From: Spirochaetales bacterium
Lineage (GTDB): Bacteria; Spirochaetota; Spirochaetia; DAHUYW01
Reading direction: 5' to 3'
DNA: 64,000 nucleotides
Assembly: GCA_027306915.1 (NCBI GenBank)
Contig: DAHUYW010000017.1
Coordinates: forward strand, 9,613 to 73,612
This document shows, one piece after another, positions 51,868 to 59,799 of this stretch (the first letter of the stretch is position 1; each line of letters opens with the position of its first letter). The notes beneath the pieces were generated by a model. That model did not search any database. It had not been told where the DNA came from and worked only from the letters and a program-made list of their open reading frames with translations. The position numbers were made by a program, and so were the translations under genes.

Positions 51868-52809
51868 ATGAACGAGTACCTTGATGTCTCAGAAGAGGTG
51901 CGTGAGGCCCTTCAATACGGGCGGCCGGTCGTGGCGCTCGAGTCTACGATCATCAGTCATGGAATGCCCTTCCCCCAGAACCGGGAGACCGCCCTCTCGG
52001 TCGAGCGGACCGTTCGAGAAAACGGAGCGATTCCGGCGACAATCGCTATCCTTGGAGGACGCCTTAAGGCGGGACTGTTGCAGGCGGAGATCGAGCTGCT
52101 TGCCCGCAAGGGGAGGGAGGTCACCAAGGTCAGTCGCCGCGATCTCCCCTTCGTCATCGCTCGCCGCGGCGACGGGGCGACAACGGTGGCCGGGACGATG
52201 ATTGTAGCCTCGATGGCCGGGATTCGCGTTTTTGCGACCGGTGGGATAGGGGGGGTCCATCGCGGGGCGGAGAGGAGCTTCGACGTCTCCGCCGACCTCG
52301 AGGAGCTCGCCGTCACCGAGGTGGCGGTCGTGTGCGCGGGCGCGAAGAGCATCCTCGACCTCGGTCTTACCCTGGAATACCTGGAGACGCGGGGGGTCCC
52401 GGTCGTCGGGTACGGGACCGACGAGCTGCCCGCGTTCTATACCCGCTCAAGCGGCTTCAGGCTCGACTACCGGCTCGACAGTCCGGAAGAGATCGCTGCG
52501 ATGCTAGAGGTCAAATGGCGGGCCGGCCTCGGCGGGGGAGTGGTTGTCGCGAATCCAATCCCCTCGGAGGAGGCGATGGACCCGGCCGTCATCAACAGCG
52601 CGATCGATCAGGCGCTGCGCGAGGCCTCGGAGCAGGGAGTGAAGGGGAAGGAGATGACGCCTTTCCTCCTTGCACGAATAGTCGAGCTGACGGGAGGGGA
52701 TTCGCTTGAATCCAACATCAAGCTGGTGCTCTCCAACTCGGCGCTGGCGGCGCGCATCGCCGCCGCCTACGCTGCCGCGGGAAGGCGCCGGGCAGGCAGC
52801 CGAGCCTGA
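51868..52809 (+). CDS. psuG: Pseudouridine-5'-phosphate glycosidase
   Basis: A 313-residue C-glycosidase that cleaves pseudouridine 5'-phosphate to uracil and ribose 5-phosphate. Signature stretches are VALESTIISHGMPFPQNRET, VFATGGIGGVHRGAERSFDV, SADLEEL, VVCAGAKSILDLGLTLEYLE and GTDELPAFYTRSSGF. Paired with psuK it salvages pseudouridine from RNA turnover. AGGAGA precedes the ATG. Confidence 0.95.
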   Translation: MNEYLDVSEEVREALQYGRPVVALESTIISHGMPFPQNRETALSVERTVRENGAIPATIAILGGRLKAGLLQAEIELLARKGREVTKVSRRDLPFVIARRGDGATTVAGTMIVASMAGIRVFATGGIGGVHRGAERSFDVSADLEELAVTEVAVVCAGAKSILDLGLTLEYLETRGVPVVGYGTDELPAFYTRSSGFRLDYRLDSPEEIAAMLEVKWRAGLGGGVVVANPIPSEEAMDPAVINSAIDQALREASEQGVKGKEMTPFLLARIVELTGGDSLESNIKLVLSNSALAARIAAAYAAAGRRRAGSRA

Positions 52810-52928
52810 AGTCGGACGTCGCACCGACTGAGTAGGGTGGCACGCCGAGGCGTCGCCCGCGCTCTCGCCGGGAAGGGAGATGGACCTGCGCATTGCCACG
52901 AGGTCCGTTTCCGGCTATCTTTGCCGCC

Positions 52929-53717
52929 ATGGGAAGAAAATCACGAACGAAGCGCGAGCGGCAGGGTGTCGCAGCGGAGCACCCCGACGAGAGCCGACCG
53001 CGGAATGTCCGCCGGATCGCTATCCTCGTGACGGGGGCAGTCATCCTGATCGGGGTCGTCGTCGGGATTGGGGTCGCGCTTGGCTCGGGGGCGCCGCTTC
53101 CGTCGAGCGGGCCGGCGCTTGGTGGCAAGTCGGGCCCGGTCTCGCTGGAAGCCGCAGCCGCGGCCATCGACTTTCATCCGACCCTCGAAGCGGGCGTCGG
53201 ACAGATCGAAGGTCAGCCGGCGAGCGCAGCTCGGCCACCTCTCAACAAGGATCTCCTTCCAGTGGGCAGCAGGGCGCCCGCCTTCGCGCTCAAGACAGCG
53301 ACCGGCACCGAGGTGAGCCTCGCTGACTTTTCCGGGAAGGCCGTGCTGCTGGAGTTCTTTGCGACCTGGTGCCCCCATTGCCAGGCCGAGACCCCCCACC
53401 TCATCAAGCTTGCGGGCTCTCTCTCGCCCTCGCGATATGCCTTCCTTTCGGTCAATGCCGACGGCGAGGACGCGGCGAGCGTCTATGCCTTCGATCGCTA
53501 CTTCAAAGTCCCCTATTCCACGCTTCTCGACCCGAGCAGCCGGCCCGGCAGTTTCTTTCAAGCGGGCGCGCCGGGAGCCGTGAGCATCGCCTACAGGGTC
53601 CAGGTCTATCCGACCTTCTACATTATTGCACCCGACGGGCACATCGCCTGGCGCTCCGACCAGGAGCAGCCGGACGCCCTCCTTCTCCACGAGCTTGAGC
53701 ATGCAGCGGGAGCGTAG
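52929..53717 (+). CDS. TlpA-like thioredoxin-fold protein, membrane anchored
   Basis: A 262-residue protein with a basic N-terminus, one membrane helix at about 26-48 and an extracytoplasmic thioredoxin domain. The redox site is FFATWCPHCQAETPHL (CPHC near 148-151). The cis-Pro region is VYPTFYIIAPDGHI. ResA/TlpA-like proteins reduce or oxidise specific envelope targets. The next gene, overlapping by 17 bases, encodes a MauE-like membrane protein that may supply electrons. Confidence 0.88.
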   Translation: MGRKSRTKRERQGVAAEHPDESRPRNVRRIAILVTGAVILIGVVVGIGVALGSGAPLPSSGPALGGKSGPVSLEAAAAAIDFHPTLEAGVGQIEGQPASAARPPLNKDLLPVGSRAPAFALKTATGTEVSLADFSGKAVLLEFFATWCPHCQAETPHLIKLAGSLSPSRYAFLSVNADGEDAASVYAFDRYFKVPYSTLLDPSSRPGSFFQAGAPGAVSIAYRVQVYPTFYIIAPDGHIAWRSDQEQPDALLLHELEHAAGA

Positions 53718-54276
53718 CCATTCGGGCGAGAGTGCGTCGGGCGCGCCGGGAAAGGAGGCGGGAGGATCGTCGGCGGCGGGCCGGATCGCGCGGAGCGCCC
53801 CTGCCTGGCTCGGGCTCGCCATGCGGCTGGCCGCCGCCGCGATCTGGCTGGTCGCGGGGATCGCGAAGCTTCCTGCGATCGAGAGCTTTCGGATTGAGGT
53901 CGAGCGCTACCTTATCCTTCCGAATGCCCTGAGCATCCCCTTCGCCTACGTGCTCCCCTTCTTCGAGATCGGCCTCGGGCTCTACCTCGCGGTGGGGCTC
54001 TTTGTCCGAGGATCGGGGTTTGTCGGCACTCTTCTCATGGCCGTCTTCATTGCCGCTCAGATCCAGGCCTGGGCGCGGGGACTCTCGATCGACTGCGGCT
54101 GCTTCGGATCGCTCGCGCAGTCGCGGGTGGGCCTCGCGACGGTGGCGCGCGACTTCGCACTCGGGATCCCAACCTTCATCATGCTCGCGCGGCCGGCGCG
54201 GCTCCTTTCCCTGGACAAGCTTCTCTTTCACCGGGAGGATGGCTTTGCCGGAGCTCGGAATAGCGGGCGCGTGTAG
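53701..54276 (+). CDS. MauE/DoxX-family membrane protein
   Basis: A 191-residue protein with about four membrane helices (about 34-51, 71-92, 98-120, 145-165) and the MauE-typical IDCGCFGSL motif near residue 133, whose cysteines may carry redox equivalents across the membrane. MauE-like proteins are often paired with thioredoxin-fold proteins, as here. I start at ATG 53701 inside the tlpA-like gene; the frame is open further upstream but there overlaps the thioredoxin domain. A T-rich terminator overlaps the 3' end. Confidence 0.85.
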   Translation: MQRERSHSGESASGAPGKEAGGSSAAGRIARSAPAWLGLAMRLAAAAIWLVAGIAKLPAIESFRIEVERYLILPNALSIPFAYVLPFFEIGLGLYLAVGLFVRGSGFVGTLLMAVFIAAQIQAWARGLSIDCGCFGSLAQSRVGLATVARDFALGIPTFIMLARPARLLSLDKLLFHREDGFAGARNSGRV

Positions 54277-54289
54277 CCCGGGCTTTTTT
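54263..54289 (+). terminator. Rho-independent terminator after the mauE-like gene
   Basis: GCGGGC-gcgtgta-GCCCG forms a 5-bp G/C stem whose loop contains the first base of the stop codon, followed by GGC and six T residues (54284-54289). Confidence 0.65.
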
Positions 54290-54310
54290 GTACGGTGGAG
54301 CTTCGCCGTG

Positions 54311-54334
54311 TTGCCTCATCCAAAAATCTAAGCG
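54311..54334. repeat. Left terminal inverted repeat of the insertion sequence
   Basis: Twenty-four bases starting TTGCCTCATCC, perfectly inverted relative to 55663-55686. Confidence 0.9.
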
Positions 54335-54362
54335 AACAGGGGAGTTTGCCTCACCGAGAAAT

Positions 54363-55616
54363 CTAACCCGAAGAGCTGGCCTCCTCGTCGATTTCCAGCG
54401 GAAGGAGGGGCTGCTTTTTCTGTTCGTAGAGCCGAAACAGCTTGCCGAGTGCCTCGTCGACAAGGTGTCTCTGCTTCACGATGTGCAGCCTCTTCGCCCG
54501 TCGGCTGAGCTCCTGCTTGACGAGAGGGTCGAGCTGCGGACACTCCAGCAGTCTCATGTAGGGAGGCTTGGGCTCGTCGTAGACTTTCTTCACCCGTGCA
54601 CCGACTCTGGTCTTCTCGAGGATTCTCACGGAAGGGTAGTAGAAGTTCAAGAGTGGGCACAAGGAGCGGTAGACTTCCTTGAGGGCCTGGTATTCAGCCT
54701 CGGTATCGAAGCGGTAGTAGCCGACGGTGCGGCGAACGGTGAGGTCGTTTTTCTGTTCGACAAAGCAGTTGTCGTTCTTCCGGTAGGACCTACCCCGGGT
54801 GAACAGAATGCCCTGGTCTTTGCAGTAATTCCACAGGAGTTGGTTGATGAACTCACCGCCGTTGTCGCTGTCGATGCCTTTCAGGGCGAAGGGTACCTCA
54901 GCGCGTATGCCTTCCACCTCTTCTTTGACCCATCGATGTCCCCGATTGCGCAGTGCCCGCAACTCCACCCATCCCGAGTACACGTCGGTAGCATTGAGGG
55001 TGAAGCAGTACTCCCCATAAGTGCTTCCCCCATCATGACCTACGGTATCCAGCTCAAAGAACCCTGGCTGTCGTTCATCCCAATCGAAGAAGGTACGGAT
55101 GGGGATCTGCTGCTTCAAGAGCGTTCCTGGTTTGGTGTGGCTGCGACCTTTGAGGGTGAGGCGCTTGCGTTGGGGGGCGAGCAGGCGGTCGATGGTGGCA
55201 GGGCTGATGCGCAGGAGTGCCGCCCTCACCGCCTCGTCGATGTCGAGCTCGGGTTGGGAGGCCAGCAGCGCGATGTTCATCCGTATCAGCACCGCCAGGC
55301 GCTTGCCACACATGTAGTCAAAGAGCGTCCAGATCTTCTCAAGCGCCCTGTGCACCGCTTCGCCGTAGATACGCCTGCCGAAGCGCTTCTTAGGCTTGCG
55401 AGGTTTGCCTACGATGAACCTCACCCGCTTCCCGTCGACCGTGTGATACCGCGCTTTCCCCCAGGTGGACAGCAGATGGCAGGCGTAGATGCGGTTGTAC
55501 CCGGTAGTTCGGGTAAACTCATCAAGAATCTTCGCCTTGCTCTTCTTCGTCGCCTGTCGGTACCGTTGCGCTGTTTCTCGGGTGACCGCCCTCTTCTCGC
55601 TCATCGTCAAGCCCAT
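54363..55616 (-). CDS. Transposase, DDE/rve integrase fold
   Basis: A 417-residue transposase with an N-terminal helix-turn-helix region (RYRQATKKSKAKILDEFTRT, then GYNRIYACHLLSTWG) and an rve-type catalytic core: first Asp in FFELDTVGHDGG (near 188), second in GIDSDNGGEFIN (near 249), Glu in NDNCFVEQKN (near 285). The DDE triad is complete, so the enzyme looks functional. The ATG at 55616 has GGAGG with a seven-base gap, better than ATG 55637. The family resembles the unclassified (ISNCY-like) rve transposases frequent in environmental bacteria; I cannot fix the IS family without a database. Confidence 0.92.
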   Translation of the reverse strand: MGLTMSEKRAVTRETAQRYRQATKKSKAKILDEFTRTTGYNRIYACHLLSTWGKARYHTVDGKRVRFIVGKPRKPKKRFGRRIYGEAVHRALEKIWTLFDYMCGKRLAVLIRMNIALLASQPELDIDEAVRAALLRISPATIDRLLAPQRKRLTLKGRSHTKPGTLLKQQIPIRTFFDWDERQPGFFELDTVGHDGGSTYGEYCFTLNATDVYSGWVELRALRNRGHRWVKEEVEGIRAEVPFALKGIDSDNGGEFINQLLWNYCKDQGILFTRGRSYRKNDNCFVEQKNDLTVRRTVGYYRFDTEAEYQALKEVYRSLCPLLNFYYPSVRILEKTRVGARVKKVYDEPKPPYMRLLECPQLDPLVKQELSRRAKRLHIVKQRHLVDEALGKLFRLYEQKKQPLLPLEIDEEASSSG

Positions 55617-55662
55617 CCTTGATCCTCCGTCGGCCATCCTCTGACGGCGACGGGTATTCCTA

Positions 55663-55686
55663 CGCTTAGATTTTTGGATGAGGCAA
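55663..55686. repeat. Right terminal inverted repeat of the insertion sequence
   Basis: Twenty-four bases ending GGATGAGGCAA, perfectly inverted relative to 54311-54334. Confidence 0.9.
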
Positions 55687-55728
55687 ATCCCAATTTGGCT
55701 TAGAATTTCAATGAGTCAACGCGTTTGC

Positions 55729-55758
55729 TTGACAATGAAAAACGGCCCGTACTACAAT
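55729..55758 (+). promoter_or_regulatory. Promoter of the BMP/ABC transporter operon
   Basis: TTGACA (55729-55734), an 18-bp spacer and TACAAT (55753-55758) lie 122 bp before the binding-protein start, just outside the insertion sequence. The leader of about 115 bases contains a small CTTCGCGAAG palindrome, but I recognise no riboswitch. Confidence 0.65.
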
Positions 55759-55880
55759 CAGCCGGTTGGCATCACTTCGCGAAGGTAAGTGTCGCAGGTT
55801 TTCCTTCCACAGGGAGCATCTGAGATTATGGACCTGACCAAATCAATCCACACATTTTCTACATACATAGGGAGGTAACG

Positions 55881-56990
55881 ATGAGAAAGGCGTACGTTCT
55901 TGCGTTCGTGGTTTCGCTTCTCGCGTTCGTGGCTTCCGCTGCATTTGCCGGCGGAACGAAGGAACAGCCATCGGGCACGGCTGCGAAGCCCACCGCTGCA
56001 GCTGCGAGCTTCCTCGCAGGCGAGGTCACCGATACAGGCGGAATCGATGATCGCTCCTTCAACGCATCGGCCTGGCAGGGTCTGCAGGATGCGCAGAAAG
56101 CCACGGGAATTCAGATCCAGTATCTGCAGTCGACCAATCAGAGCGACTATGTCCCGAACATCCAGCAGTTCGTCCAGAAGAAGGCGGGTATCGTCGTTAC
56201 GGTCGGCTTCCTGATGGGTGATGCCACCAAGGCAGCGGCTGCGGCAAACCCGGATCAGAAGTTCGCCATCGTCGACTACAGCTACGACCCCCCGCTTCCC
56301 AACGTGCTCGCGCTGATTTACCAGACCGACCAGGATGCTTTCCTCGGCGGCTATCTCGCCGCGGCCATGTCGAAGACCGGTAAGGTTGGAACCTTCGGAG
56401 GGATGAACATTCCGACTGTGACCATCTACATGAGCGGCTTCGTGGCAGGCGTACGCTACTACGATCAGAAGAACGGGGCGCACGTGCAGGCGCTTGGATG
56501 GGACCCGGAGGCCAACCAGGGAACCTTCACCAACGACTTTACGAACCAGGCGAAGGGCAAAGCCGTCACCGAGGCGCTGATGAATCAGGGCGCCGACATC
56601 ATTTTCCCGGTCGCCGGTTCGGTGGGGCTGGGCTCCGCAGCCGCCGTGCTCCAGCACAACCAGGCGAGCCCCGATCACCCGGTCTACATGGAGTGGGTCG
56701 ACACCGACGGATACATTTCCGCTCCCCAGTACCGCAGCCTCTTTATCACCAGCGTAACCAAAGGGATCGCCAACTCTGTGAAGGCGGCGGCGACGGAAGC
56801 GCTTGACGGCACCTTCAAGGGCGGCAACTACGTCGGGACCCTCGCAAACGGCGGAGTGGCGCTCTCGCCCTATCACGATTTCGAGAACAAGATCCCGGCC
56901 GAAGTGAAGACCGCGATCGACAAGCTTAAGCAGGGGATTATCGACGGATCGATCTCCGTCGATCCGAAGTCCTACCCGATCCCGCAGTAG
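55881..56990 (+). CDS. BMP/PnrA-family nucleoside-type ABC transporter substrate-binding protein
   Basis: A 369-residue exported protein with signal peptide MRKAYVLAFVVSLLAFVASA and probable cleavage before GGTKEQ. No lipobox Cys is present, so it is periplasmic or anchored in another way. Family motifs: DTGGIDDRSFNASAWQGL, VGFLMGDATKAAAAANPDQ, FLGGYLAAAMSKTGKVGTFG, and GADIIFPVAGSVGLGSAA. PnrA/BMP proteins bind purine nucleosides or related ligands. GGAGGT lies four bases before the ATG. The ATPase and both permeases follow in order. Confidence 0.93.
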   Translation: MRKAYVLAFVVSLLAFVASAAFAGGTKEQPSGTAAKPTAAAASFLAGEVTDTGGIDDRSFNASAWQGLQDAQKATGIQIQYLQSTNQSDYVPNIQQFVQKKAGIVVTVGFLMGDATKAAAAANPDQKFAIVDYSYDPPLPNVLALIYQTDQDAFLGGYLAAAMSKTGKVGTFGGMNIPTVTIYMSGFVAGVRYYDQKNGAHVQALGWDPEANQGTFTNDFTNQAKGKAVTEALMNQGADIIFPVAGSVGLGSAAAVLQHNQASPDHPVYMEWVDTDGYISAPQYRSLFITSVTKGIANSVKAAATEALDGTFKGGNYVGTLANGGVALSPYHDFENKIPAEVKTAIDKLKQGIIDGSISVDPKSYPIPQ

Positions 56991-57004
56991 CAGCGCGAGA
57001 CGCG

Positions 57005-58537
57005 ATGCGTCTTTGCTTGAGCGGGATCACGAAGCGGTTCGGCGACCTGGTCGCCAACGACCGCATCGACCTGATCGCCGAGGGGGGCGCGATTCACGCC
57101 CTCCTCGGCGAAAACGGTGCAGGCAAAACTACCCTCATGAACGTCCTCGACGGGCTCTACCGGCCCGACGAGGGCGTGATTTCCCTCGATGACAAACCGC
57201 TCCACTTTGGGAATCCTGGCGACGCCATACGCGCCGGGATTGGCATGGTGCACCAGAACTTCATGCTCATCCCGGCATTCACCGTTGCGGAAAACGTCAT
57301 GCTCGGCTTCGAGCGGACCACCCGCTTCGGCTTCCTCGATCGGCGGCGCGCGCGTGCGGAGATTCGGGAGCTCTCGAAACGATTCGGGCTGGAGGTAGAC
57401 CCGGACGCGCTGGTGGGCGACCTCTCGGTAGGGCAGCAGCAGCGCGTGGAGATCGTGAAGGCCCTCGCACGTGAGGCTCAGGTGCTGATCCTCGACGAGC
57501 CGACTGCGGTGCTCACGCCGCAGGAGACCGAAGAGCTTTTTGCGGTGATGCGGTCCCTGCGGGAATCGGGACGGACAATTCTCTTCATCACCCACAAGCT
57601 GAAAGAGGTGCTTGCGATCGCGGATCGAATCACCGTCATCCGGCTCGGCAAGGTCGTCGGCACAACGCGCCCCTCGGAGACCAGCGAGCAGGAGCTCGCC
57701 GCGATGATGGTCGGGCGGGGGGTACTGCTCGAGGTGGCAAAGGGGCCCGCCAAACCGGGCGAGGTGGTGCTATCTGCGCAGGGGCTCACCGTAGTCGACG
57801 AAGCGGGCCGGCTCGCGGTCGACGGCATCACCTTCATTGTCCGGGCGGGCGAGATCCTGGCGGTTGCCGGGGTCCAGGGCAACGGCCAAACGGAATTGGC
57901 GGAGGCGATCACGGGGCTTGCCGTGGAGGTGGGCGGCAGCGTGCAGGTTGACGGGCAGGATGTCACCGGAGCGTCGCCCAAGACGGTCCTGCGCGCCGGG
58001 GTGGCAAACATCCCGGAGGATCGCCTGAAGGACGGCCTCGTCGGCGACTTTACCATCGCCGAGAATCTCGTGCTCGATGTCTACGACGAGCGGCCCTTCT
58101 CTCACGGCGGAGCGCTTGACTGGGGAACAATCTACCGGAGCGCCGAGGAGCGAGTCCGGGAGTTCGATATCCGAGCCTCCTCGATTCACCTTCCTGCGAA
58201 GACGCTTTCTGGCGGAAACCAGCAGAAGGTCATCGTCGCGCGGGAGCTCTCTCGCACGATTCGGCTCATCGTCGCCGCACAGCCGACCCGCGGGCTCGAT
58301 GTCGGCTCGATCGAGTACGTGCACGGCCGTCTCGTGAGCGCCCGCGACGCGGGCGCCGCCGTGCTTCTGATCTCTGCGGAGCTCGACGAGGTGCTTGCGC
58401 TCGCGGACCGTATTGTCGTGATGTACCGCGGCCGTCTGGTCGGACCCTTCGACGCGGGAGCGCTCACGCGCGAGCAGATCGGATTGCTCATGGCGGGGGT
58501 CCAGGTGGAAGCCGTAGTGAAGGGGGAAGGAGCGTGA
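57005..58537 (+). CDS. ABC transporter ATPase with two nucleotide-binding domains (nucleoside/sugar type)
   Basis: A 510-residue tandem ATPase of the NupA/RbsA/MglA group. The first domain is complete: Walker A GENGAGKTTLMNVLDG, signature LSVGQQQRVEIVKAL, Walker B LILDEPTAVLTPQE. The second has a substituted Walker A (GVQGNGQTELAEAI, no Lys-Thr) and LSGGNQQKVIVARELSR with LIVAAQPTRGLD, lacking the usual catalytic Glu. This asymmetry is normal for the group. It lies 14 bases after the binding-protein gene and overlaps the first permease by four. Confidence 0.95.
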   Translation: MRLCLSGITKRFGDLVANDRIDLIAEGGAIHALLGENGAGKTTLMNVLDGLYRPDEGVISLDDKPLHFGNPGDAIRAGIGMVHQNFMLIPAFTVAENVMLGFERTTRFGFLDRRRARAEIRELSKRFGLEVDPDALVGDLSVGQQQRVEIVKALAREAQVLILDEPTAVLTPQETEELFAVMRSLRESGRTILFITHKLKEVLAIADRITVIRLGKVVGTTRPSETSEQELAAMMVGRGVLLEVAKGPAKPGEVVLSAQGLTVVDEAGRLAVDGITFIVRAGEILAVAGVQGNGQTELAEAITGLAVEVGGSVQVDGQDVTGASPKTVLRAGVANIPEDRLKDGLVGDFTIAENLVLDVYDERPFSHGGALDWGTIYRSAEERVREFDIRASSIHLPAKTLSGGNQQKVIVARELSRTIRLIVAAQPTRGLDVGSIEYVHGRLVSARDAGAAVLLISAELDEVLALADRIVVMYRGRLVGPFDAGALTREQIGLLMAGVQVEAVVKGEGA

Positions 58538-59799
58538 GCACGGAAGCAGCACACAAGGAGACAGGCCGGTCGTCGCGACCCTCCTTTTTGCGCCGCTTGG
58601 CCGCCTTTTTCCTTACCGGGAACACCTTCGTCATCACGGTGCTTGCTTTCTTCAGCGCCCTCGTCATCGGCGCGATCATCATCATCGTCGCTACACCGAC
58701 TGCCGCCTTTGCATGGCACAACTTCTTTCAGGCGCCGGGAGCCGCGCTCGGAGCTTCGTGGAATGCCATCGCCAACGCCTACGGCTCGCTTTTTGTCGGA
58801 TCGATAGGGAGCCCCCGAGCAATCGTCCACGCCATCGCGAGCGGCCGCGCTGCCGCCCTGGTGAGCGCCTTCGAGCCCATCTCGGAGACCCTCGTCGCGG
58901 CCACGCCGTTGATGATGGCGGGGCTGGGTATCGCCCTTGCGTTCCGGGCGGGGCTTTTCGACATCGGAGGGCAGGGCCAGCTTATCTTGGGGGCCGCAGG
59001 GGCTACGCTTGCCGGATTCTCCTTGCCGGGACTGCCGGGGATCCTTCACCTCCCGTTTGCGATAATCGTTGGGGCGGCCTTTGGGGCAGCCTGGGGCTTT
59101 GTCCCGGGTATCCTCAAAGCGAGAACCGGCGCCCACGAGGTCATTACCTCGATGATGCTCAACTACGTGGGGCTTAACCTGCTCACCTACCTGCTCACGA
59201 GCGCGCTCTACCAGGCGCCGCCGCGGGTCGAGGCGATCTCGAAGCCGGTAGTTCCGGGCGCTCGCCTTCCCCATCTGCTTGGTCCCTCGCTTCGGGTAAA
59301 CCTGGGATTCATCCTGGCAGTGCTTCTGGTGATCGGGGTCGCCTGGCTTCTCCATCGCAGCAGCACGGGCTTTCGTTTCCGCATGCTCGGCCTCAATCGG
59401 GAGGCGGCCCGGGTCGCCGGGGTGAACATCGAGGCGCACTACGTGCTCGCGATGACCCTGGCGGGGATGCTCGTCGGGCTCGGGGGCGCCTTCATGGTAC
59501 TCGGGGTGGATTTCCGCCTTTCGCCCCTCTACGGCGGGTCGATCGGCTTCGACGGGATAACGGTCGCCATCCTCGGGAGAGGCACTCCGCTTGGGGTCGC
59601 GCTCTCCTCGCTCCTCTTCGGCGCCTTCACCGCGGGGGGACGGACCATGCAGGTCAATACGAGCATCCCGCTCCAGCTCGTTCAGGTGCTCCAAGCGGTG
59701 CTTGTGCTCTTCGTGGCGGCCCCCGGAGTAATCCGGACAATCTATGGGATACGTGTAGCGCGCGGCGGCGGACGGATCTTCGGAGGATGGGCGGGATGA
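58534..59799 (+). CDS. ABC transporter permease (BPD_transp_2 type)
   Basis: A 421-residue integral membrane protein with about nine or ten helices, an N-terminal cytoplasmic segment, and family signatures GLFDIGGQGQLILGAAGATL, TGAHEVITSMMLNYVGLNLL and GFDGITVAILGRGTPLGV. It pairs with the following permease to form the channel for the nucleoside-type ligand. GTG start in a four-base overlap with the ATPase gene. Confidence 0.92.
   Translation: MSTEAAHKETGRSSRPSFLRRLAAFFLTGNTFVITVLAFFSALVIGAIIIIVATPTAAFAWHNFFQAPGAALGASWNAIANAYGSLFVGSIGSPRAIVHAIASGRAAALVSAFEPISETLVAATPLMMAGLGIALAFRAGLFDIGGQGQLILGAAGATLAGFSLPGLPGILHLPFAIIVGAAFGAAWGFVPGILKARTGAHEVITSMMLNYVGLNLLTYLLTSALYQAPPRVEAISKPVVPGARLPHLLGPSLRVNLGFILAVLLVIGVAWLLHRSSTGFRFRMLGLNREAARVAGVNIEAHYVLAMTLAGMLVGLGGAFMVLGVDFRLSPLYGGSIGFDGITVAILGRGTPLGVALSSLLFGAFTAGGRTMQVNTSIPLQLVQVLQAVLVLFVAAPGVIRTIYGIRVARGGGRIFGGWAG

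Larger units (their letters stand above)
54311..55686. mobile_element. Insertion sequence with perfect 24-bp terminal inverted repeats
   Basis: The 1376-bp element is bounded by TTGCCTCATCCAAAAATCTA-AGCG (54311-54334) and its exact inverse complement (55663-55686), enclosing one minus-strand transposase gene. A degenerate copy of the repeat (19 of 24 matches) lies 35 bp inside the left end at 54346-54369 and covers the transposase stop codon. A weaker copy lies 34 bp outside the right end at 55698-55719. No target-site duplication is obvious at either boundary choice. It sits between the mauE-like gene and the ABC operon without breaking a recognisable gene. Confidence 0.85.

Noticed and set aside
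52810..52829. AGTCGG / CCGACT inverted repeat after psuG as a terminator
   Set aside because: The 6-bp stem is weak and has no T-run; it may be chance in GC-rich sequence.
55759..55880. Purine or other nucleoside riboswitch before the BMP gene
   Set aside because: I could not find the conserved three-way junction core of the purine class or another recognisable aptamer.
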